64,000 bases of DNA from Thermaurantimonas sp046299575. GTDB taxonomy: Bacteria; Bacteroidota; Bacteroidia; Flavobacteriales; Schleiferiaceae. The translations under genes were made by a program, and so were the position numbers. Location: assembly GCF_046299575.1 (NCBI RefSeq), contig NZ_JBKBHX010000001.1:124001-188000 (forward strand), in the 5' to 3' direction. The stretch's first letter is position 1, and every line of letters begins with the position of its first letter. The notes under the pieces are model-generated. The model was not told the origin of the DNA, made no database searches, and worked only from the letters and a program-made list of their open reading frames with translations. Shown piece after piece: positions 19,083-27,200 of the stretch.

Positions 19083-19090
19083 CAAAGGTA
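19083..19090 (-). promoter_or_regulatory. -7 promoter element for the Mla-like operon
   Basis: On the minus strand TACCTTTG, an exact TAnnTTTG match 18 bases before the TTG start at 19064. It supports that start codon. Confidence 0.6.
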
Positions 19091-19164
19091 GTATGATGTG
19101 AGGGGTAGCTTGGTTTTAGAATGTGGTAAAAATGTTTATAAGAGGGGCTTTTATGCCCCCTTAA

Positions 19165-19881
19165 TCAAGCCATATTGTGATACACGTTTTGTACGTCGTC
19201 GTCTTCTTCGATTTTTTCAAGCAATTTCTCTACCTGAGCACGCACATCGTCAGGCACTTCGCGCGTTTCGTGAGGTATGCGCTCTAAGCCTGATGAAATC
19301 ACTTCCAGGCCAAGTTCTTCAATGCCTTTTTGCAATTTGCCATAGTCTGAAAAATGGCCATATACCATCAGCGTGTTGTCGTCTTCATCTTCGAAGAACT
19401 CTTCGGCTCCGTAGTCGATGAGCTGTAGCTCGAGTTCTTCTATATCCATATTTTCCGGTTTGCGAATTTTAAACTGACACTTGTGGTCAAACATAAAATC
19501 GACCGAGCCGCTGGTACCGAGTGAGCCATTGTGCTTGTTAAAATAGCTGCGAATATTTGCCACGGTACGCGTAGGGTTGTCTGTAGCGGTTTCGATCAGT
19601 ATGGCTATACCACCCGGACCATATCCTTCGTACACCACTTCTTTGTAATCGGCCATCTCCTTGTCGGTAGCGCGTTTAATGGCGCGCTCGATGTTTTCCT
19701 TAGGCATGTTTACTGCCTTGGCATTCTGTATGGCCGCTCTCAGTCGCGGATTGGTTTCGGGATTAGGACCGCCTTCTTTTACAGCTATTGAAATTTCTTT
19801 TCCGATACGTGTAAAGTTTTTGGCCATTGTAGCCCAGCGCTTAAACTTTCGCTCTTTGCGGTATTCAAAGGCTCTTCCCAT
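19165..19881 (-). CDS. yebC: YebC/PmpR family protein
   Basis: A 238-residue three-domain protein of the YebC/PmpR family, described in different bacteria as a DNA-binding regulator and, more recently, as a translation factor easing ribosome stalls. The family N-terminus is visible as MGRAFEYRKERKF.RW..M.K.FTRIGKEI, followed by NPRLR.AI.NAKA.NMPK.NIERAIK and YEGYGPGG. Full length. The EDDDN..VY end is acidic as usual. Preceded by an exact -7 promoter element. Confidence 0.95.
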   Translation of the reverse strand: MGRAFEYRKERKFKRWATMAKNFTRIGKEISIAVKEGGPNPETNPRLRAAIQNAKAVNMPKENIERAIKRATDKEMADYKEVVYEGYGPGGIAILIETATDNPTRTVANIRSYFNKHNGSLGTSGSVDFMFDHKCQFKIRKPENMDIEELELQLIDYGAEEFFEDEDDNTLMVYGHFSDYGKLQKGIEELGLEVISSGLERIPHETREVPDDVRAQVEKLLEKIEEDDDVQNVYHNMA

Positions 19882-19913
19882 AAAAATTTCCTGATTAGTG
19901 CACTTTTAGCCTG

Positions 19914-19921
19914 CAAAGGTA
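19914..19921 (-). promoter_or_regulatory. -7 promoter element for yebC
   Basis: TACCTTTG on the minus strand, exact TAnnTTTG, 32 bases before the yebC ATG. Confidence 0.55.
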
Positions 19922-20122
19922 TAGTAAACAGCCTTGGTATGTAGTTAGCAGTACCGTGAACCCTGAGTATGAATTTCGTTTTTCAGAATCCCCCACATCA
20001 TGTTTTTAGAATTTTTGGTATGAAAATCTCATTTTCAGTGACAAAACTTACTTATTTAAGGATATTTACATTTAGAATTATTTAATTTAAAAGAAATTTT
20101 TGAAACATAATTGTTGCTTCTT

Positions 20123-20791
20123 ATGAAAACACACCTGCTCGTATTGCTGCTATCAGTGGCAGCACTGTCTGCGAATGCTCAATTTAAAGCAGGAAGCAAG
20201 ATCATTACCGGTGATTTAAACTTTGGGAACTCCTCTTCAAAGTTTGAGGACAGAAACAACAATGTAACAACAGAAACCGATGGACCTAAACAATCGGACT
20301 TTAGCATCTCAGCTGCCGGAGGCTATTTTGTAAGCGACAGGCTGGCAATAGGATTAGGAATTGGCTTTGCCGTTTCTACTGGAGAAGAGCAGTTAAATCC
20401 TAACACAACAGTAGAAACTCGCTCAAATTCGATAAGTTTTGTTCCTTTTGTTCGCTACTACATTCCATACAGTGAAAAATTTGCATTCTTTGGAGACTTC
20501 AGTGTGGGTTTAGGATTTGGAAGCTATGTAGAAAAACTGATAATAGGCAATTTGACCACTGAACAGAAAGGCACTTTAAATTCTCTGTTAACAGGTATTA
20601 CTCCCGGATTCAACTACATGGTACACAAAAACATCGGTCTTGAAATTCGCTACGGATTTCTTGGCTATTCATCGTTTTCTTTTAAAGACGATGGTTCTAA
20701 TCCTGGGGATTACAGCAAAGCTACAACCACTGGTATTGGGCTTGACTTTGGACTCAATAGCCTAAATTTCGGTATAGTTGTCTTTTTATAA
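20123..20791 (+). CDS. Outer-membrane beta-barrel protein (OmpA/porin-like family)
   Basis: A 222-residue protein with a signal peptide (about 1-20, ending LSANAQ) and alternating hydrophobic strands typical of a small eight-stranded barrel (PF13568-like). Strand patterns include AIGLGIGFAVSTG, FAFFGDFSVGLGFGSY, IGLEIRYGFLGYSSF and TGIGLDFGLNSLNFGIVVFL at the end. The ATG at 20123 gives a normal signal peptide; an in-frame TTG four codons upstream is not needed. No partner genes. Function unknown. Confidence 0.85.
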   Translation: MKTHLLVLLLSVAALSANAQFKAGSKIITGDLNFGNSSSKFEDRNNNVTTETDGPKQSDFSISAAGGYFVSDRLAIGLGIGFAVSTGEEQLNPNTTVETRSNSISFVPFVRYYIPYSEKFAFFGDFSVGLGFGSYVEKLIIGNLTTEQKGTLNSLLTGITPGFNYMVHKNIGLEIRYGFLGYSSFSFKDDGSNPGDYSKATTTGIGLDFGLNSLNFGIVVFL

Positions 20792-20821
20792 AAAAAAACA
20801 ATTTAATTCATTCGCTTGAAG

Positions 20822-20851
20822 GGGTGCAATGATCGCAAGGTCATTGCACCC
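20822..20851. repeat. 11-bp perfect inverted repeat spanning the end of the permease gene
   Basis: GGGTGCAATGA (20822-20832) pairs with TCATTGCACCC (20841-20851) around an 8-base loop. The right arm is the last codons and stop of the minus-strand permease. No T tract follows closely in either direction, so it is not a standard terminator; it could act as a 3'-end stabiliser or a weak terminator between convergent genes. Confidence 0.75.
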
Positions 20852-22091
20852 TTACTGCATCTGCGGGGTTAATCTGTAGCGCCCTCCAGCTTGGGTAAAG
20901 ACTTGCTAAAAAGGAGAAAACAAGGACAAGAGTGATGACATTTCGATAAAAATCAGGTCCGATAACGGGGTAAACCACCGTAGGAATGCCAAAGGCTGCT
21001 AAGGCGTCAGAAAGAAAGTTCAAATCAATTCCACCCATTAATGGCCATAAAATTAACCGACCAAGCAATAGACCTACCATTGTACCGAGCAGCGTCATCA
21101 TCAGGGTTTCCATCTGTAGCATGATAAATGTTCTGGTTTTATTGAGGCCAATGGCCTTCAGCATACCGAGCTCATGTGTGCGCTCGTGTACGATCATGAG
21201 CATGGTATTGAGGATTCCAAAGCTGAGCCCTAACATGATGATGATTATAAAAATGTACAATACTCGGCTTCCTACATCCTGCAAATACACCAATTCCGGT
21301 GAAAGACGACGCCAGCTCTGCACCAGTAACTCAGGCAAAGCTTCAGCTAATTTTTGCTCGGCCTTCACCGCCTTGTTTTCGTCGGTAAAAAGTACTGCAA
21401 CCTCATGAGCCTGTCCATTTGTACCCAGCAGGCGATTTAGGTCTGAGCGGAGTACAAAAACATTGCGCTCGTCAAATTGTGTACTCACACTCCGAAAAAT
21501 GCCAGCCACTTTAAAGGCACTTGAAATCACATTATATTCACTATCGGTAAATGAAAGCACTATTCTGGACCCATAGCTTACATTCAGCTTATTTGCCAGC
21601 TGGCGGCCAATGAGCACCTGCATAGGCGCTTCCATACTGAGGTAAGAACCTTCCACTATCAACTCATCGAAAGCGGTCACTTGCTTTTCAGCTTCCGGAT
21701 CAATTCCTCGTATCTGTACTGCCCCTGAGGAAGTAGGCGACTGTACGATGCCGGCAGCAATGGTGCGAAGACAGTGCCTCAGGTAGTTTGACTCTTTTTT
21801 CAAGGCAGATTCTACCTGCGAAATATCGGCAATGGTGTATTTTACCTCAAACTGCTCTGACCACTTTGGATGGTGTATCTGTAAATGGCTAAAATTTTTT
21901 TCAATAACGATTTTAAAGCGTTGGGCAATCATTCCTTGGCCCATACTGATAGCAATCATACCCCCAGCCAAACCAAGCGCTACGGCCGTCATTAGCGTAA
22001 GCGAACGACCCTTATTCCTCCAGATGTTGCGATAGGCTACAGCGAGCAGTAGCTTTAAATCAGAAAAAATATTTCGGACTTTATCAGTCAC
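20841..22091 (-). CDS. FtsX/LolE-type ABC transporter permease
   Basis: A 416-residue permease with one N-terminal transmembrane helix (about 22-48), a long periplasmic MacB_PCD-like domain, and three C-terminal helices (FtsX domain, about 285-405, with GILNTMLMIVHERTHELGMLKAIGL). It has the LolC/LolE layout. Begins with GTG at 22091, overlapping the preceding permease by 8 bases. Works as a pair with that permease and probably with the LolA-like protein; no ATPase gene adjoins. Confidence 0.88.
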   Translation of the reverse strand: MTDKVRNIFSDLKLLLAVAYRNIWRNKGRSLTLMTAVALGLAGGMIAISMGQGMIAQRFKIVIEKNFSHLQIHHPKWSEQFEVKYTIADISQVESALKKESNYLRHCLRTIAAGIVQSPTSSGAVQIRGIDPEAEKQVTAFDELIVEGSYLSMEAPMQVLIGRQLANKLNVSYGSRIVLSFTDSEYNVISSAFKVAGIFRSVSTQFDERNVFVLRSDLNRLLGTNGQAHEVAVLFTDENKAVKAEQKLAEALPELLVQSWRRLSPELVYLQDVGSRVLYIFIIIIMLGLSFGILNTMLMIVHERTHELGMLKAIGLNKTRTFIMLQMETLMMTLLGTMVGLLLGRLILWPLMGGIDLNFLSDALAAFGIPTVVYPVIGPDFYRNVITLVLVFSFLASLYPSWRALQINPADAVRVQ

Positions 22092-23340
22092 CTCTTGCAG
22101 CTTTTAAGAAGTTGAGTTTCATTACGAATCGGTAAGGATATATGGCAATAAGACTGCTGATGAGCAGTATGACCAGGCCTTGTACAAGAAAAATGACAGG
22201 CTTGATGGAGAAGTACAGCATGGGTTCAATGCCAAAGTCATCGGCTATAGCCTGTAAATCACCTCCGAGCGGAATAGGGTGAAAGTGCATATACAGAAGA
22301 ATAGGGAACCCTACTGCCACACCAAGGAGAACGCCAGATAAGCCAAGCAAAAGAGTCTCAACTACGGTAGTAAGAGCAAGCAACTTTCGCTTCATGCCGA
22401 TGCTGATAAGCATGCCAAACTCGCGAGTGCGCTCCAGCGTCATTGTGAGCACTGTGCCAAAAATGCCAAAGCCCACCACCACATACAGAATAGCCAGCAG
22501 TACGCGGTTTGAAATCGTATCGAAAGCCAAAGCCTGTAAGAGTTCGGGCAACATCTCCTCCCAAGTAAGAGCCGTAATGCCTTCGCTTTGAAATTTGGTG
22601 CGGATTGCACTTGCCAATTCTGGCGCTTGTTCTGGATTTTCCGGATTCACTAAAACCTGGGTTACAAGTCCGGGCATATCAAAAAGTCGTTGAGCCTCTT
22701 CAAGTGGAAGGAAAAAAGTGATTTTATTCAACTCTTTTACGCTGAGTTTTACTACGCCTGCCACGTGATACTTGCCACTCGCCAGAGTGCCTTGATACCC
22801 CTGACCTATGACCACAACAGTATCGCCCACTTGTACCTGGAGGTACTCTGCTAATTCGCGTCCGAGCACGGCGCCACCCTTCTGATCAAACAACGACCCC
22901 TTTATGATTTTGGAAGACAAGGCATTAAAATCGTTTTCTGCATCAGGTATTATTCCCTGAATCAACGCGCCTGAGGTCTTTCGAGGGCCGGCTGCCAATA
23001 CAAAATTTTGAATCCTGGGAATGTAACCAGCCTTGAAAGGCAAAGTTGAAAGGCGCTCGTAGTACGATTCGTTCCAAGGTATAGCTAGGTCAAGCGAAGG
23101 GGTAGCGCGATAGCCAGTATCCATCATCTGCACATAGCCGGTAGAAAGCTTTACAGATGTCTCTATTAAGGCATCATGCGAGCCTTCATTGATGCTCTCG
23201 GCCACCAATGCAAGTAATACAGCAAAAAATACACTTGACACCGTAATGAGTGAACGTTTTCGCGATCGTAAAAGATTTCTGACGGCCAGTTGTACAATGA
23301 GTTTAATCGGTAGAGTTGACCTGTAGCTGGTAGGTTGCAT
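22084..23340 (-). CDS. FtsX/LolC-type ABC transporter permease
   Basis: A 418-residue paralogue of the next gene: N-terminal helix (about 26-48), periplasmic MacB-like domain, and FtsX domain with GTVLTMTLERTREFGMLISIGMKRK and two more helices. The pair would form a heterodimeric type VII ABC permease, in this fold used to extract lipoproteins or move substrates mechanically. It starts 5 bases after the stop of the LolA-like gene. Confidence 0.88.
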   Translation of the reverse strand: MQPTSYRSTLPIKLIVQLAVRNLLRSRKRSLITVSSVFFAVLLALVAESINEGSHDALIETSVKLSTGYVQMMDTGYRATPSLDLAIPWNESYYERLSTLPFKAGYIPRIQNFVLAAGPRKTSGALIQGIIPDAENDFNALSSKIIKGSLFDQKGGAVLGRELAEYLQVQVGDTVVVIGQGYQGTLASGKYHVAGVVKLSVKELNKITFFLPLEEAQRLFDMPGLVTQVLVNPENPEQAPELASAIRTKFQSEGITALTWEEMLPELLQALAFDTISNRVLLAILYVVVGFGIFGTVLTMTLERTREFGMLISIGMKRKLLALTTVVETLLLGLSGVLLGVAVGFPILLYMHFHPIPLGGDLQAIADDFGIEPMLYFSIKPVIFLVQGLVILLISSLIAIYPYRFVMKLNFLKAARGD

Positions 23341-23345
23341 TAGCC

Positions 23346-24122
23346 TCAGCGGATGTTTTTTAAATTTTGTAAGCTGAAAAAATCTTCTTTGATGGGCTTG
23401 TTAAAAACCGCATTTACGTATTCGATCACTGTCTTATGGCCAGGTTTTCCTTGAGGGATAATTTCGATGCGCGTTGGGATTTTTCGGCCTCCAACTTCTC
23501 GAATATTGCTGTTTTGAATTACTGAAACCAACTCTCCTTTATCTCCGTAATTTTCGCTTCGCCTGTGCAAATAGTCTTCTTTACCCACCCAAACTTTTAC
23601 CTTACTGTAAACGATAGATGAGCCGTGTTTGGGATACATCTCGATGACCCAGCAGTCGGTACCATCTATTTTTTCTGAACCGACGAGTCGCTGTTCAAAA
23701 TCGTCAATTATCGAGCTTTCGCGCACCAGGTCGTCGTTGGTAAAATCGCTGCCCATCCAGCTCTGTGACATCATGTTGGGAGGGAGCTTTATGGTGCGAT
23801 CTACGTTAGGCACATAGTTCCAGATCTCTTTTTTTCGCTTTAGAAAAGCTGTGCCGCGGTCGCGAGCTGGCTCAGTAATTAGCACCAAACTGTAATCTTG
23901 ACCCTTCGCCCAGGTTTTCATTTGCATTTCACGGGTGTAGCGGGGACGCACGATCTGCATGCGCATTTCGAGTTCGGCAGTTTCACCGCGCATGCGATCC
24001 TCCATTCTGCGTATAATTTCCTCCGCCGACTGGGCTCGAAGACTTATTACTCCTTGTAATGCGATTGCCACATATAAAAGTTTCCCTACGACTCTCGAGG
24101 TAAAATGAACCAAAGTTTTCAT
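23346..24122 (-). CDS. LolA-like outer membrane lipoprotein-sorting family protein
   Basis: A 258-residue periplasmic protein with a signal peptide (about 1-30, ending SLRAQ) and the LolA/LolB-like fold pattern of the outer membrane lipoprotein-sorting family (PF17131-like): EIIRRMEDRMRGETAELEMRM, then WNYVPNVDRTIKLPPNMMSQSWMGSDFTNDDLVRES, and KVKVWVGKEDYLHRRSENYG. Start placed at ATG 24122; the frame opens with an earlier TTG. It is first of three genes with two FtsX-type permeases and may carry the substrate they release. The MKTW...ITEPARDRGTAFL pattern is characteristic of this family. Confidence 0.85.
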   Translation of the reverse strand: MKTLVHFTSRVVGKLLYVAIALQGVISLRAQSAEEIIRRMEDRMRGETAELEMRMQIVRPRYTREMQMKTWAKGQDYSLVLITEPARDRGTAFLKRKKEIWNYVPNVDRTIKLPPNMMSQSWMGSDFTNDDLVRESSIIDDFEQRLVGSEKIDGTDCWVIEMYPKHGSSIVYSKVKVWVGKEDYLHRRSENYGDKGELVSVIQNSNIREVGGRKIPTRIEIIPQGKPGHKTVIEYVNAVFNKPIKEDFFSLQNLKNIR

Positions 24123-24197
24123 ATTTGAATACAAAGGCGCAATGGCCTAAATTGTTTGTAAAAGTACGGTGCGCTGCACCTTAATTTTTTGCTAAAG

Positions 24198-24233
24198 AAA
24201 AAAGCCTCCTTCCGATTGAAAGAGGCTTTTTTT
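24198..24233 (-). terminator. Rho-independent terminator for the large T9SS gene
   Basis: AAAGCCTC (24201-24208) pairs with GAGGCTTT (24222-24229). A-rich bases on the left give the T tract on the minus strand, 25 bases beyond the T9SS stop; the right side is also T-rich, so it could work both ways. Confidence 0.8.
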
Positions 24234-24253
24234 ATTCGTGTGTTGTAGTCAGA

Positions 24254-27200
24254 TTATTGAATCACAAGCCTTCTAGCCAAATCACCCGCTGAGGTGTTTA
24301 CTTTAAGCATATACACACCCTTAGGCAGCCTGCTGAGGTCAAACGTGTGTGAAAACTGTCCGTTAGCCGAGGTGAGTGTTTGTTCAAAGATTTTTACACC
24401 CTTGATGTCGTAAATGCGTACGGGCAATTTATCGAGATCGTCACTGAAGGTCAGTTCAAATACACCATTGTTTGGATTCGGGTATAGTTTCAGTGTTTCA
24501 GCTAATAGAGATTCGTTGATGCCAATACTAAACTTCAGCGTATCACACTTGGTAGCTGATCCACAATTGTTAAAGGCTTTCAGGCAGACAGGGTAAACAC
24601 CGTTCTGCGGGAAAGTAAAAGTTGGATTCAGCTGGCTGCTGCTGCCCGCAGTACCGAAGGTCCAATGTACGGAGTCGGCATTGGTTACATTGGCAGAGAA
24701 GTTAACCGTATAGTTGGTAGTGGTGTAGGTAAAATTAGCAGTGGGTGGTAAAGCAACGCCAACAGTCACCGGAGTTCGAATGTTTGAGCAGCCAGAGGTA
24801 CCAAAATGGATGTATCCGTTCCAGTTTCTCGGCTGGAAGGTGCTGCCGAAGGGATACGCTTTACCTACGCCCTGAAGCACATCAAATTGAGCATTTGATG
24901 CCAAAATGCTACCTACAGCTGTTCCATTGGTGTAATTCACATTCACCCCACCAGTAGTGGTAATGTAAAAGGCATGAGTTCCTTGTGGCAATGTGATTGG
25001 AGTATTCATGGTGAGCTTCACTGTAGGGCCGGCCTGAAGAACATTTATGTTGGAGAAAGTTTGAAGCAGTGTCCATGCTGAAGCTGTGTTTTCAAAGCCG
25101 ACGTGGGTACCTGATTTATAATAAATTTCAAAAGTGTATAAGCCGGTAGTTTGAGGTGAAACAGTGAACGCAGTAATTGTAACTGTTGGAACTTTAACCA
25201 CTACGTTAAACATGTTTCCATTCTGAGCATTGCCACCAGCTGTAGTGGTGAGCAGAGAGTCAGCTTGTGATGCGTAGCCCAGGTAATACGTATTTTGGGC
25301 ACTTACACTCGGTACAAAGAAGGTATTGCCTGTGCCTACCGGGGTAGTGGCAGTAGCTGTAGCAAACCAGTTGTAGCCAACGCCGGGAATGTTTTTCGCT
25401 TTTAAGGTAATGGTATCAACTCCTTGACACACAAAGGCGCTGTCAGCTTTTGGAGCAAGCGGTATAAGTACGGAAGTCCGCTTCAGAGTGTCGTTGCCTT
25501 TCTTCTGATCTACAGCGAGGTTTGAGTAGATGGTTGCTTGAATGTTACCACCGTTTGCGGAATTAAAGGAACCCAACACAATGGTATCCACCTTATTGAA
25601 GGTCATCGGACCCGGATAGGTGTAATTGATTGTCTGAGTGATATCACCGGTGATGTTAATGACAAATGGAATGTTGGATGCGGTTACAAAACCATTATTT
25701 TTCACAATAGCCGTAATTTGATGAGAAGTCATGCCGCATTGTTGAGCATTCAGTCCGATGATATTGAGCAACTCGATATCGTGTTCATAAGGCAGGCATA
25801 CGTTCACCGGTCCTTTAAACGCGCTGGAATCTTGTACTGATGCGCACTTAGCTCGCACGTAGATGTCGATGCATGATCCGGCAGGTAAGCCTGTAATTGT
25901 GGCTGGTTTTGTAGTTACATTCACCAGGTTACCGAGGGCTGAACCTGGAGTGAAGCCGACGGGGCCCCATTCAATGTCCCAGCTGCTGGCATTGGAGCCG
26001 AGCTGTGTCCAGTTAAGAGTTGCCGATGTTGCCGTATTTGACACCAGTGTGATGTTCATTGGGTCAGGACAAGCAGGAAGAGCTTCGATCGTTACATCGT
26101 CAATGAAGAGATAGGGCCCCCAACCACTGCGTGCATGAAACTCTATTCGAGCCGTGTCGCCTGTAAAAGAAGCTGGCAGCGGAATGATGTTTTGGCTCAG
26201 GGTAGCAGCCGGGGCAAAGGTTGTGGCTCCCGGTGTATTAAATGCAGGACCTTGAAGCATGAGCAAAGTATCAGAAGCACCTGAGAGCTTTCTGGCCAGG
26301 ACAACAAGTGTATCAGGCCAAGTAGCATTATACTCATGCGACCATTTAAATTTTAACTGAGCCGGCACATTCATTACCACGTAAGGCGTGTTCATTCTGG
26401 CTACATTGCCGGCATTATAACTCCAAAATTGAGCCACTGCCATACCAGCGGTGGCATCGTGCTGCCAGTTAAAGTTGCCATTGCTGCTGAAAGTGTAGCA
26501 TTGTGGCGGCCAGGTGGTAAAGGTTTCTGTGGTAGGCATAGCAACGGCACCACAGGGAGTAGTTAATGCTAAAGGACCAATCCAAGGACTCACTGCATTC
26601 GGGCAGCTATCGCGTACATACACTTCATAGCTTGTATTAGGAGTAAGTCCGGTAATTGTGAAACTAAGTCCTGTAAAGGTGCCAGTACCTAAACTCAGAC
26701 CTACCCCAGGTAAAAATCCCACAGTGCCATATTCATATCTCCTGGAAATACCTTGTCCTGCTGAACCAAGTGTAATTGTGGCACTGGTTGGACCTAAAGC
26801 AGTAACTGTTGGATTGATCGATGGCACACAGGCAGGTACATTTTCATAGTTAAAGTTGTCAATAAAAAACGTATTGAACGCGGCACCGGTAATCATAAAT
26901 CCAATATATCTGGTAGTGCTTACTGTATCGTTGAAATAGATGATTTTTTCTTGATAGCTGTTTGTTAATCCAGTGATTGAATCCACTACGGTTAATCCGG
27001 TAAAACTTCCCTCTTGTTGTACCCTTACTACGGTGATTTTGCTGTTGTTGGTACTTGATGCAAAGCGGGCGCGAATCTGCTTGCCACCCTGACCCAGATC
27101 GGCAAACCTGGGAGTAATAATCAACAATGTATCTGCAAAAGACTGATTAATTACCAAATGATTGGGTGTACTAAATGGCTGAGTGGTTTGCCAAGATTGT

